NCBI GenBank assembly: GCA_045576455.1
Contig: JAZNGM010000026.1
Span: 1 to 64,000, forward strand
Direction: 5' to 3'
Length of the DNA stretch: 64,000 bases
Source: RGIG4034 sp045576455
Lineage (GTDB): Bacteria; Bacillota; Clostridia; Lachnospirales; Lachnospiraceae
Shown here one piece after another: positions 41,866-50,291 of the stretch (position 1 is the first letter of the stretch; each line of letters begins with the position of its first letter). The position numbers were made by a program, and so were the translations under genes. Under the pieces are notes generated by a model. It saw only the letters and a list, made by a program, of their open reading frames with translations. It searched no databases and was not told where the DNA came from.

Positions 41866-41900
41866 AAAAAAGTCTTCCGAAAATAATTCGGAAGACTTTT
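41866..41900. terminator. Bidirectional terminator after the PBP gene
   Basis: Stem AAAGTCTTCCGAA with TTCGGAAGACTTT, T-runs on both strands. It serves PBP1A and the convergent SH3 gene. Confidence 0.88.
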
Positions 41901-41914
41901 AATTATTCTGCAAT

Positions 41915-42412
41915 CTATTCTGTCACTTCAATAATCTTAATATATGTAGTATATACGTACGCCTCTTGATCCCCAAACATAATCTTGGTCCATTCACCAT
42001 CCTGTTCCCCAAGGTACTCATAAGAATCTCCGGCACCGATGCGTCCAAGCTTCGTACTGGAAGTATCCGGCTCACTTCTTACATTTACGTTAGTGTCAGC
42101 TTCTTTTATCGTTACCATCTTTTTTACATTTCCTGACGGCTTATCCGTTTCATCTTTTTTATCTTCTTCACCGGTTGTATCTGTAGTACCCGGATCAGCA
42201 GAATCTTCTTCACCGGTATTATCATCTTTTCCATTATCAGGTGTTGTTGTACTCTCATCTTTCTTATTATCCGCCACAACCTGATTGTTGTTATTAATAT
42301 CTTTAATTGCCTGTTCCGGTCTGGCAGCTATCTTTATTGCAAGTACCACCATGGTAATAAACAGACATCCTATAAAGCCGTATAATATAAGATTAATTTT
42401 ATTCTTACTCAT
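41915..42412 (-). CDS. Membrane-anchored SH3 protein, last gene of ABC operon
   Basis: Protein of 165 residues: short cytoplasmic head, transmembrane helix (about 8-28, LILYGFIGCLFITMVVLAI), a Thr/Asp/Glu-rich disordered spacer (about 40-95), and a bacterial SH3 domain (about 98-160, VNVRSEPDTSSTKLGRIGAGD...WTKIMFGDQEAYVYTTYI). SH3b domains bind cell-wall peptides or proteins. ATG at 42412 is preferred over an upstream GTG. It is the fourth gene in the run with the ABC exporter. Confidence 0.85.
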   Translation of the reverse strand: MSKNKINLILYGFIGCLFITMVVLAIKIAARPEQAIKDINNNNQVVADNKKDESTTTPDNGKDDNTGEEDSADPGTTDTTGEEDKKDETDKPSGNVKKMVTIKEADTNVNVRSEPDTSSTKLGRIGAGDSYEYLGEQDGEWTKIMFGDQEAYVYTTYIKIIEVTE

Positions 42413-42454
42413 ATTCTCCACCTTCCTTTACTCATTAGTATAATACATATCGAC

Positions 42455-43402
42455 CTATTTCGACAATATCCAATTTCTGTTGGAATAATAGAAAACACGC
42501 TCTTTTGTCTCAGCCTTATTAGTCTCCTCTTTTGTATAATACGTCATATCGGTATAAGAATCCGTTAGTTCTGTCCACTTCGTTGTTTTTACACTATATT
42601 CTACAGTAGTACGGACTTTTAATAAATCCTCCTCATAACCATACTCTTCTATGGTAACCCAAAAGTTTGCCACCTCAATATCACTATAGGCGCCTTCTGC
42701 ATTATCGATGTTCTGTTCAATCATCTGCTTATATTCTGACTGCACAGCATCATACAGCATATCTGTCATTGTATGTACTGCATCTTCTTTAAGATATGGA
42801 AGCTCCGGTTCAAATATCAGATCATTTTTGTTAAATGCCAATGTTTTTGTATAAGTATTAAACACATCACCCGAAAGCGACAATACATATTCCCCTTTTA
42901 CCATAAGTGGAAATACATATTTCTTTATGTTACTTTTTTTCCCTACAAGAAAGTTATCAATATAAACTCCGTTTAATTTAACATCTATTTGTGCCGGCAC
43001 CATAATGGTAACATTCTCAACCATTAAGTCGGTCGGAATCACTATATAATTATTAAACACGCCATAAGTTTTATTTTTTGCCTTCTTAAGCTTTATAATG
43101 CTTTGTGACTCGTATGAATCATAACGACAGGTTACTTCATAAGTCAGATTTCCTGTTTCCTTGATAGAATAATCCCTAAGCACTTCCGCTTCCTGCATAT
43201 GGCTTAAATAGTTATTTCTGTTCAAATAACCCTCGTAGTAATCGGTCACAAGCATATTATAAGCCACATCATATTCTTCTCTCTGTAAAGCACAAAGATA
43301 GTCTTCAAGCGTCTTTTTAGGGTCGTTAAAATAAAATAGCAACGCGATTATAGCAATCAGGAAAGAAACGGCAGCAATTGCCGGAATAAATATTTTTTTC
43401 AT
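42455..43402 (-). CDS. Membrane-anchored extracytoplasmic protein, TcaA-like layout
   Basis: Protein of 315 residues. An N-terminal membrane anchor (about 4-24, FIPAIAAVSFLIAIIALLFYF) is followed by an NTF2-like segment (DPKKTLEDYLCALQREEYDVAYNML), a beta-rich middle (PAQIDVKLNGVYIDN, DVFNTYTKTLAFN) and a second cystatin/NTF2-like domain ending in YYSNRNWILSK. This layout resembles TcaA/YvbJ proteins, which respond to cell-wall stress, but lacks their zinc ribbon. Its ATG overlaps the previous stop as TAATG, so translation is coupled. Exact function unknown. Confidence 0.7.
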   Translation of the reverse strand: MKKIFIPAIAAVSFLIAIIALLFYFNDPKKTLEDYLCALQREEYDVAYNMLVTDYYEGYLNRNNYLSHMQEAEVLRDYSIKETGNLTYEVTCRYDSYESQSIIKLKKAKNKTYGVFNNYIVIPTDLMVENVTIMVPAQIDVKLNGVYIDNFLVGKKSNIKKYVFPLMVKGEYVLSLSGDVFNTYTKTLAFNKNDLIFEPELPYLKEDAVHTMTDMLYDAVQSEYKQMIEQNIDNAEGAYSDIEVANFWVTIEEYGYEEDLLKVRTTVEYSVKTTKWTELTDSYTDMTYYTKEETNKAETKERVFYYSNRNWILSK

Positions 43403-44013
43403 TACTCTTCCTCCTGATATAAGAATACAAATGCCTCATAAATGGAATCTTTATTATATATCTCATAATCATTAAACAACAGATTATCATTTTGCATAAA
43501 CTGAAAAGGAGTTATTGTCCCCTCATACCAGTTCTTGCCGCTAAAATATGCCTTTAAAACCGGTTCATCAAACTTAACATGATGTCTTGCAAAAATTTCA
43601 TAATATGCAAAATATAACTCGCCGGCAGTGTACTTAACCGCTTCGTCAAATACAATCAAACGTTCATTACTGTGCGGCATAACATACGAATCACTAAAAA
43701 TAAGTGCTTTTTCAGGAATCGTCCCCGACATGTTGTCCGGCAAGAGTAATACATTCTCCTTCGTCTTTTCCGTATATTCTGTTTGCAATTCTTTCGGCAT
43801 TTCATCAACCGGTACAGTTGCGGGTACAATACATTCCGTTTCTTTTCTTCTATCACTGTGTTTACAGCCAAATACCACGATAAGCACAGTTACTATAAGC
43901 AATGCTACAGCAACAAAATATAATATCGGGGCAAGCCAAAACGGAATATGTTTAGCATATTCCGTTTTATTATTATTCTCAATATATTGACCTGTTTCAT
44001 GCTGCTTTTTCAT
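43402..44013 (-). CDS. Membrane-anchored protein of unknown function in ABC operon
   Basis: Protein of 203 residues from ATG at 44013 (GGGGG 7 nt upstream). It has a short head, one transmembrane helix (about 25-47, PFWLAPILYFVAVALLIVTV) and an extracytoplasmic part of about 150 residues with no named domain. The part from 120 to 200 (AGELYFAYYEIFARHHVKFD) appears to be helical. It sits 25 nt after the ABC exporter gene and just before the TcaA-like gene, suggesting an accessory or sensing role at the envelope. Confidence 0.65.
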   Translation of the reverse strand: MKKQHETGQYIENNNKTEYAKHIPFWLAPILYFVAVALLIVTVLIVVFGCKHSDRRKETECIVPATVPVDEMPKELQTEYTEKTKENVLLLPDNMSGTIPEKALIFSDSYVMPHSNERLIVFDEAVKYTAGELYFAYYEIFARHHVKFDEPVLKAYFSGKNWYEGTITPFQFMQNDNLLFNDYEIYNKDSIYEAFVFLYQEEE

Positions 44014-44038
44014 AGCATTTCCCCCACCATGCATTAGT

Positions 44039-46558
44039 CTATTCTGTTCTTAATGCCTCTACCGGGTTCTTCTTCGCTGCCACTCTTGAAGGAATTAAGC
44101 CTGCTATCAAAGTAAGAAGCATGCTTATGATTACAAGAATGAATCCACCCATAGGTGGTAATGCCGCAAGTCCTGAAATTCCTGACAACGACTCAATGAT
44201 AAGATTTATCGGAATCAACAGCAACAAGGTTACTACAATACCTAAAAATCCTGCCACAAATCCCACAAGAAGTGTCTCTGCATTGAACACGCGTGAAATA
44301 TCCCGTTTAGAAGCTCCTATACTTCTAAGTATACCAATTTCTTTGGTACGTTCAAGTACAGAAATATAAGTAATAATACCAATCATAATTGAAGATACAA
44401 TTAATGAAATAGCAACAAATGCTATCAACACATAACTAATTACATTAACAATAGTAGTTACAGAACTCATTAACATACCTACAACGTCTGTATAATTGAT
44501 TTCGCCATCTTCATTTCCGGCATCTTTCTGTTTCTGATTATACTCTTCAATTACCTTTTCTATACCGTCCTTGGCCTCAAAGCTGTTTGGATAAATATTA
44601 ATCATAGATGGCTTATCAAGATCAACAATACCAATCTGACGTAATACTGAATCGTATGTATTCATAAAATCAAGTTCGTCAAACGGCTGACCTGTAAGAA
44701 CATTAACTTTCGTATTAGCAAGCTGCTCTTTGGCTATTTCACTTTCATTAATAGCATTAATAACATGTGTTGTCAATTCCTCTGTATATCCGATTACACC
44801 ACCAATAGATGATGACACTGCATTTTCTGCAGGACGCAAAATACCTACAATACGAAGCGTCATGGCATCCTCTACAAGTCCGGATAAATACGCAACGTCT
44901 GTTCTCATATCCTGCCAGTAACCATCCTTATTGGTATAATAATCAGAATTCAGCACAAGCTTGTATGTTGTATTTAAAATATCATCATATGTGAATTTTC
45001 TTCGTTCAGTCGTAGGTTCAAGCACTTCTCCGCTCATAACCTTGCTCATCATCGTATATAATTCCATATCATCCAGTAAACCGATGGAATAAAGAGCATA
45101 ATCACTTATTTCGTTATTTTCATCAACGACAATTACGATTTCTTCCTTACTTTCCGGCCATCTACCGGCAATAACATCATATTGTGTATCAAGAAGCTCC
45201 CTGTTGCCGAGCATTTCTGTCCATACGCTGAATCCCGGCATCATGCCCATGGTCGCAGATGCGGAAGCATCATCACCCGACATACCCATCATACCCATTT
45301 TTGTAAATAATTCTCCCGGGTTGATAAGCTTAGGGCCCTTGGATAAGTCTGAGCTGTAAATATTTAAATCAAGATTATAACCATACTGGATATCGTTTGT
45401 ATATTTTTCAAATGGTTTTTCATCCGATTCAATAAAAGCCTTGAAAGAAACCATATCATTAGACTGTACCTGTGCTGTCATCATCTGAATCATGCTAACC
45501 ATAATGTCACTGGAATAAACGGCATCCTTATCATGGGCATTTTCATCGTAAGCCTCTCCCATCATTACACTCATCATGGAGGTCATATCTACCGACTCTT
45601 CCACAATTGATAACGGATAAGACGACAATGTATCCTCTTCCACCTGGTCAATGTAGTTTTGCACACCATTGGATACCGACAAAATTAAAGCAATACCGAT
45701 AATACCGATACTTCCCGCAAATGCTGTCATAATGGTTCTTCCCTTTTTAGTCATAAGGTTATTAAGAGAAAGCGATAACGCTGTTAAGAAAGACATGGAA
45801 GTCTTTTTCTTTTTTCCCTTAAAAGTCTGTTCCTGCTTAACAGTAGCAAGTTCTTTGGCATCTGCTTCAAGCATTTCATCTGTATATGGATTGGTATCAT
45901 CCATTATCTTACCATCACGGAGACGAATAATTCTGTTGGCATATTCATCTGCAAGCTCAGGGTTGTGTGTAACCATAATGATGAGTCTGTCTTTTGCAAT
46001 TTCTTTCAACAGTTCCATAATCATAACACTTGTTTCAGAATCAAGTGCACCTGTCGGCTCATCTGCAAGCAAAATTTCAGGGTCATTAATTAAAGCACGC
46101 GCGATAGCCACACGCTGCATCTGTCCACCCGACATCTGATTCGGTTTCTTATGCATCTGGTCTTCAAGGCCTACTTTTTTAAGCACTTCCTTAGCACGTC
46201 TTCTTCGCTCTGCCTTAGATACACCGGAAAGTGTTAACGCAAGTTCAACATTGGCAAGCACTGTCTGGTGCGGTATAAGGTTATAACTCTGAAAAACAAA
46301 ACCAATGGAATGGTTTCGATATGTATCCCAATCTCTTGATTTATATTTTTTAGTTGATTTATCATTAATAATCAGGTCACCTTCATCATATTGATCAAGA
46401 CCACCAATAATATTAAGCATTGTTGTCTTACCGGAACCACTCGGCCCTAATATAGCCGCAAACTCGCATTTTCTGAAATTAACGCTTACGCCGTCTAATG
46501 CCTCCTGCTTAAACTCTCCGGTAACATAGGTTTTTCTGATTGATTCTAATTTTAACAT
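44039..46558 (-). CDS. ABC exporter, ATPase fused to FtsX-type permease
   Basis: Protein of 839 residues from ATG at 46558. The N-terminal ATPase (about 1-230) has Walker A GPSGSGKTT, signature MSGGQMQRVAIARAL, Walker B LLADEPTG and H-loop VTHNPEL. A permease of the MacB/FtsX type follows: first transmembrane helix at about 275, a large extracellular part (300-690), and three C-terminal helices (about 705-825) with the GILRSIGASKRDI loop. Relatives move lipoproteins, antimicrobial peptides or toxins, or act as mechanotransmitters. It heads an operon with three envelope proteins. An inverted repeat lies in its leader. Confidence 0.92.
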   Translation of the reverse strand: MLKLESIRKTYVTGEFKQEALDGVSVNFRKCEFAAILGPSGSGKTTMLNIIGGLDQYDEGDLIINDKSTKKYKSRDWDTYRNHSIGFVFQSYNLIPHQTVLANVELALTLSGVSKAERRRRAKEVLKKVGLEDQMHKKPNQMSGGQMQRVAIARALINDPEILLADEPTGALDSETSVMIMELLKEIAKDRLIIMVTHNPELADEYANRIIRLRDGKIMDDTNPYTDEMLEADAKELATVKQEQTFKGKKKKTSMSFLTALSLSLNNLMTKKGRTIMTAFAGSIGIIGIALILSVSNGVQNYIDQVEEDTLSSYPLSIVEESVDMTSMMSVMMGEAYDENAHDKDAVYSSDIMVSMIQMMTAQVQSNDMVSFKAFIESDEKPFEKYTNDIQYGYNLDLNIYSSDLSKGPKLINPGELFTKMGMMGMSGDDASASATMGMMPGFSVWTEMLGNRELLDTQYDVIAGRWPESKEEIVIVVDENNEISDYALYSIGLLDDMELYTMMSKVMSGEVLEPTTERRKFTYDDILNTTYKLVLNSDYYTNKDGYWQDMRTDVAYLSGLVEDAMTLRIVGILRPAENAVSSSIGGVIGYTEELTTHVINAINESEIAKEQLANTKVNVLTGQPFDELDFMNTYDSVLRQIGIVDLDKPSMINIYPNSFEAKDGIEKVIEEYNQKQKDAGNEDGEINYTDVVGMLMSSVTTIVNVISYVLIAFVAISLIVSSIMIGIITYISVLERTKEIGILRSIGASKRDISRVFNAETLLVGFVAGFLGIVVTLLLLIPINLIIESLSGISGLAALPPMGGFILVIISMLLTLIAGLIPSRVAAKKNPVEALRTE

Positions 46559-46587
46559 TCTCTTCTCCATTCAAAATCATCTGTACG

Positions 46588-46616
46588 TGAGAGTATATTC
46601 AACAGAATAACTCTCA
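46588..46616 (-). promoter_or_regulatory. Long inverted repeat in leader of the ABC operon
   Basis: TGAGAGTTATTC and GAATATACTCTCA face each other across a 4-nt loop, downstream of the -10 box. It could be an operator for a dimeric regulator or an RNA hairpin. There is no U-run. Confidence 0.5.
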
Positions 46617-46648
46617 CATAAGACGTACATTTATAGCGAACAATACTT

Positions 46649-46676
46649 ATTATACTATTACCATACTGATTTGCAA
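46649..46676 (-). promoter_or_regulatory. Promoter of the ABC exporter operon
   Basis: TTGCAA (46676-46671), 16-nt spacer, TATAAT (46654-46649). The start of transcription would be near 46642. Confidence 0.7.
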
Positions 46677-46704
46677 ATTAAAAAATTATAAACTTCTTAA
46701 GATT

Positions 46705-48813
46705 TTATAATATATCTAAAACCTTTATTTCACGGTCATCTACATACAAGCTTCCTTGCGTTCTTACCGTCGGGAGATGATTATACAACGCTATGTTGAC
46801 ATAACTAATATTATCGTCAACCTTATTGCATCCATCATCCACATACAAATCATATGCTATTACGTCATTCGTTTCATTCGCCAATAAAACCAATTCACCA
46901 GCCGATACTTCTTCTGTATTTCTAATATACTGCTTTTCATTTTTATAGGCACATGGAATAATCGAGCCTGCCGTTATAAATACAAGTACTTCATCAAAAT
47001 TACATTCTATATAATGATGTCCCTTTTCATACATCTTACTGTCATAATCAAAACGGTTTCTGAAACGGTACATCTTCATATTTTCAGGCAGATATACATA
47101 CCGGCCCAAAGCATTTTGGACATACACCGGTGCTATCATCATTCCTTTTCCCACAAACAACTGGTCTTCTACACGGCACGCCATTTCATCCCCGGGATAT
47201 AAAAATGCCAACGGATAAAAATACATCTCGTTTTTTAATGCTGCCCGCATATATTCACTGTATAAATACGGTAAAAAGAAGTATCTTAAATCAATGATGT
47301 CAGCAAAACTGTCCGTGCGTGAAAAGGCATATGCCTCCTGATAGACGGTTCCTATTGCACTATGGTTTCGCATAAGCGGCGTAAATATTCCCCACTGGGT
47401 AAATCGCATCAGAAGCTCCTCTGTGACATTGCTTCCGAAACCTCCTATATCCGAACCCGAAAACAGAAAGCCACACATATTAAGCCCTACCATTTGCTGC
47501 ATGCTAAGCAGTATATGTGACCACCATGATTGATTATCCCCGGTCCAAATGCCGCCATATCTATGCATTCCGATATAGGAAGCACGCGAAAATAGCAACA
47601 ATCTTTTTTCAGGCACTATTTTATCAAACGCCTCAGCAGCTGCACGCGTCATATTATAACCATATATATTATGCACTTTATCGTGCCTTACCATTTTTCC
47701 ATTCATATTATGGAAAAAACACTTGTAATCCTCCTCATTATTACTGAGGGTCGTTACCAAGTCCTTAAATCCAAAAAACTCATCTAATGCCATATCCGTA
47801 TTGGTCTGCTGCTTAAGCTTTTTAAGTACTCCCTCTAAACGCTCTTGTGTATAAAATATCGCTGGTTCATTCATGTCATTCCAAAAGCCTTCAAAGCCTA
47901 ATTCAACGAGCATCCGGTAATGCATACCAAACCATTCTCTGGCTTCCTTATTTAAAAAATCCGGAAAATGTACTTTACCGGGCCAGACCGCCGCCACAAA
48001 ATCTTTTCCATCTTTATCTTTGCAAAAAAATCCTTCTCTTACACCTTCTTCGTATACATTATAACCTTCTTCAATCTTGACACCGGCATCAATAATCGGT
48101 ACAAGGCGGATACCAAGCTCTTTCATCTCCCGCACAAATTCTCTCATCTTCGGGAAACGTTCCTCTGATATGGTAAAATCTTTATAGCGCTCCATGTAAT
48201 CAATATCCAGATAAATTGCATCAAGCGGAATACGGTTAAGGCGATACTTCTCAGCCACCTCACGTATTTTTTCTTTATCCGGATAACTCCACCGGCTCTG
48301 CCCAAAGCCCATTCCCCACCTTGGCGGGATATAGCTTCTGCCAATAATTTCACGGAATGACTTAACTATATTTAAAACACTGTTTTCTTCTATAATATAG
48401 ATATCCGCATCAAGTGATTTAATATGAATACTCAACGTATCATATTTTGAAAAACCAACATCAAAAACAACTTCGCTGGGACAGTCAATAAAAATACCGC
48501 CATTCTCTTTTCCGCTTACCAGCAGAAAGTTATGTGCACCATACAAAGAGGTTTTCTCTTCCGTGTGCACCGCATCGTCTGCACACATACTCCGGTATAT
48601 ATATCCTCTCTTGTTAATGCCGCGCATGGTTTCACCCAATCCATATATTCTATCCCGTTCATCCATCGCATAAGAAATAATAATTTCTTCTTTTTCTTCC
48701 CTTATATTAACCTGCCAAAAAGAAAGACAGTCCCCATCAAGACGCTCTTCTTCTACTTTTACAATAACCGCATCGGTTTCAATCGGATTTCCAAATCTGT
48801 ATTTTTTTACCAT
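46705..48813 (-). CDS. Glycoside hydrolase family 31 (alpha-glucosidase type)
   Basis: Protein of 702 residues, no signal peptide, so intracellular. After an N-terminal beta domain (GLGETMRGINKRG), the TIM barrel holds YLDIDYMERYKDFTI, and GFWNDMNEPAIF near 295 carries the catalytic nucleophile Asp. The acid/base Asp is expected in WTGDNQSWWSH near 420, and SDIGGFGSNVTEEL follows. These are the GH31 signatures. Likely substrates are maltose, isomaltose or other alpha-glucosides. It stands alone, convergent with nothing and without a transporter next to it. Confidence 0.93.
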   Translation of the reverse strand: MVKKYRFGNPIETDAVIVKVEEERLDGDCLSFWQVNIREEKEEIIISYAMDERDRIYGLGETMRGINKRGYIYRSMCADDAVHTEEKTSLYGAHNFLLVSGKENGGIFIDCPSEVVFDVGFSKYDTLSIHIKSLDADIYIIEENSVLNIVKSFREIIGRSYIPPRWGMGFGQSRWSYPDKEKIREVAEKYRLNRIPLDAIYLDIDYMERYKDFTISEERFPKMREFVREMKELGIRLVPIIDAGVKIEEGYNVYEEGVREGFFCKDKDGKDFVAAVWPGKVHFPDFLNKEAREWFGMHYRMLVELGFEGFWNDMNEPAIFYTQERLEGVLKKLKQQTNTDMALDEFFGFKDLVTTLSNNEEDYKCFFHNMNGKMVRHDKVHNIYGYNMTRAAAEAFDKIVPEKRLLLFSRASYIGMHRYGGIWTGDNQSWWSHILLSMQQMVGLNMCGFLFSGSDIGGFGSNVTEELLMRFTQWGIFTPLMRNHSAIGTVYQEAYAFSRTDSFADIIDLRYFFLPYLYSEYMRAALKNEMYFYPLAFLYPGDEMACRVEDQLFVGKGMMIAPVYVQNALGRYVYLPENMKMYRFRNRFDYDSKMYEKGHHYIECNFDEVLVFITAGSIIPCAYKNEKQYIRNTEEVSAGELVLLANETNDVIAYDLYVDDGCNKVDDNISYVNIALYNHLPTVRTQGSLYVDDREIKVLDIL

Positions 48814-48850
48814 AACATCACTCCTATAATGCTATTATACCCCGTAAAAG

Positions 48851-48894
48851 AAAAAATAAACCCTATCATATAGCATTACACTAAATGATAGGGT
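48851..48894 (-). terminator. Terminator of infC-rpmI-rplT
   Basis: Minus strand ACCCTATCA pairs with TGATAGGGT and is followed by a T-rich tract TTTATTTTTTC. It is 18 nt past the rplT stop. Confidence 0.75.
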
Positions 48895-48911
48895 ATTCAT
48901 CAAAAAATTAA

Positions 48912-49268
48912 TTAAGCAATTTTTGATTTAGCAAGCTCTGCAAGAGTCTTAAATCCTTCTGCATCGCTAACTGCTAATTCAGCAAGCATCTTTCTGTTCA
49001 TATCTACACCAGCAAGCTTTAATCCATACATAAATTTGCTGTATGATAAACCATTCATTCTTGCAGCAGCATTGATACGTGCAATCCATAACTGTCTGAA
49101 CTGACGCTTTCTTTCTTTTCTACCTGCATAAGAGGATGTTAATGCTCTCATGACAGACTGCTTAGCTACTCTGTACTGTTTGGAGCGTGCTCCTCTGTAA
49201 CCTTTCGCAAGCTTAAGTACTCTATTGTGTTTCTTTTTTGCGTTTAATCCGCCTTTAATTCTTGCCAT
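48912..49268 (-). CDS. rplT: 50S ribosomal protein bL20
   Basis: Protein of 118 residues, with ARIKGGLNAKKKHNRVLKLAKGYRGARSKQYR at the start and LWIARINAAARMNGLSYSKF in the middle. It binds 23S rRNA early in 50S assembly and, in Firmicutes, represses its own operon by binding the mRNA leader. Last gene of infC-rpmI-rplT. Length and start are typical; AAGGAGG precedes the ATG. Confidence 0.98.
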   Translation of the reverse strand: MARIKGGLNAKKKHNRVLKLAKGYRGARSKQYRVAKQSVMRALTSSYAGRKERKRQFRQLWIARINAAARMNGLSYSKFMYGLKLAGVDMNRKMLAELAVSDAEGFKTLAELAKSKIA

Positions 49269-49290
49269 TTTAATTACTCCTCCTTACGCA

Positions 49291-49488
49291 TTAAATATAT
49301 GGTAAAATCTTCTTCATTGACTTAACATTTGTTGCATCTGTCATAGCCGGTTTTCTAAGATTTCTCTTAGTCTTAGAAGACTTCTTTGTTAAGATATGTC
49401 TCTTATAAGCTTTACTTCTTTTTAATTTTCCGGTTCCTGTTACTTTGAAACGTTTTGCAGCAGCTCTGCTTGTTTTCATTTTTGGCAT
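49291..49488 (-). CDS. rpmI: 50S ribosomal protein bL35
   Basis: Protein of 65 residues, highly basic, PKMKTSRAAAKRFKVTGTGKLKRSKAYKRHILTKKSSKTKR. Part of the 50S subunit near the tRNA exit site. Middle gene of the infC operon, 22 nt before rplT. Confidence 0.98.
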   Translation of the reverse strand: MPKMKTSRAAAKRFKVTGTGKLKRSKAYKRHILTKKSSKTKRNLRKPAMTDATNVKSMKKILPYI

Positions 49489-49529
49489 TTCTTTATCCTC
49501 CTATTAATCATATACTATTTAAGTGAAGT

Positions 49530-50036
49530 CTAGCGCTTTTCGCTAATAAACATTGTCATGTTCTTACCTTCAACCTTAGGTGCTTTCTCAACAACTCCAA
49601 CCTCTGCAAGTGCCTCAGCAAAATCATCCAAAATATGTTTGCTGGTTGCCATATGAGCTATCTCACGTCCTCTGAAGCGAAGTGTTACCTTAACTTTATC
49701 GCCCTTTGCAAGGAATTTCTTAGCGGCATTTATCTTCGTATTCAGATCGTTTGTGTCAATATTCGGTGTAAGACGTATTTCCTTAATCTCAATCACCTTC
49801 TGTTTCTTTCTTGCTTCTTTTTCCTTACGGACCATTTCGTATTTATACTTACCGTAATCAACAAGCTTGCATACAGGCGGTTTTGCCGTAGCAACGATTT
49901 TAACAAGGTCAACCCTTGCTTCTTCAGCTAACTTCATAGCCTCCTTCGGACTCATGATTCCAAGCTGTTCTCCATCTTCACCAATAACACGAATCTCTTT
50001 GTCCTTAATCTGTTCGTTAATAAATAATTCGCTAAT
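49530..50036 (-). CDS. infC: Translation initiation factor IF-3, AUU start
   Basis: IF-3 of 168 residues: N-domain (about 1-75, INEQIKDKEIRVIGEDGEQLG), linker helix (VRKEKEARKKQKVIEIKEI) and C-domain (about 85-168, KVKVTLRFRGREIAH). It prevents subunit joining and proofreads start codons. The family begins with I/S-E-L-F-INEQI. No ATG exists at that position; GGAGGTG lies 7 nt before ATT at 50036, so the start is AUU, as in E. coli infC, where IF-3 represses its own synthesis through this codon. An ATG start at 50108 would run through the leader terminator and is rejected. Confidence 0.95.
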   Translation of the reverse strand: MSELFINEQIKDKEIRVIGEDGEQLGIMSPKEAMKLAEEARVDLVKIVATAKPPVCKLVDYGKYKYEMVRKEKEARKKQKVIEIKEIRLTPNIDTNDLNTKINAAKKFLAKGDKVKVTLRFRGREIAHMATSKHILDDFAEALAEVGVVEKAPKVEGKNMTMFISEKR

Positions 50037-50081
50037 AGTATGACACCTCCATATTAAGACATCTTGCGCTTCTCTTCGCAC

Positions 50082-50229
50082 AAAAAAAGTGGATAGCAGA
50101 CTATCCACTTAAAAATCCCAGCTACGCATAATAACATCGTAAAAGAAATATATTAACACCTATAAGCCCGATTGCCATAGGGTGAGAGCGGATACTCTAC
50201 TTGATTATATGTTTCTGTGTTCAGCACAC
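50082..50229 (-). promoter_or_regulatory. L20-type leader with attenuator upstream of infC
   Basis: The minus-strand leader contains GAGTATCCGCTCTCACCC and TATGGCAATCGGGCTTATAG, similar to the L20 leader described in Firmicutes. It ends in a terminator (50088-50110, AAGTGGATAG with CTATCCACTT, then seven T) placed 50 nt before infC. bL20 binding would favour the terminator and so lower the whole operon. Confidence 0.75.
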
Positions 50230-50235
50230 TCAAAT

Positions 50236-50264
50236 AAATTACCACACGATTATACGTATGTCAA
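50236..50264 (-). promoter_or_regulatory. Promoter of the infC operon
   Basis: TTGACA (50264-50259), 17-nt spacer ending TGG, TAATTT (50241-50236), with an extended -10 TG. It lies just upstream of the leader. Confidence 0.6.
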
Positions 50265-50291
50265 GCATTTTTTGCATTTTTACATATGGTT

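Noticed and set aside
49530..50108. ATG at 50108 as infC start
   Set aside because: The extra 24 codons run through the terminator hairpin and are unlike IF-3; the AUU at 50036 has the ribosome site.
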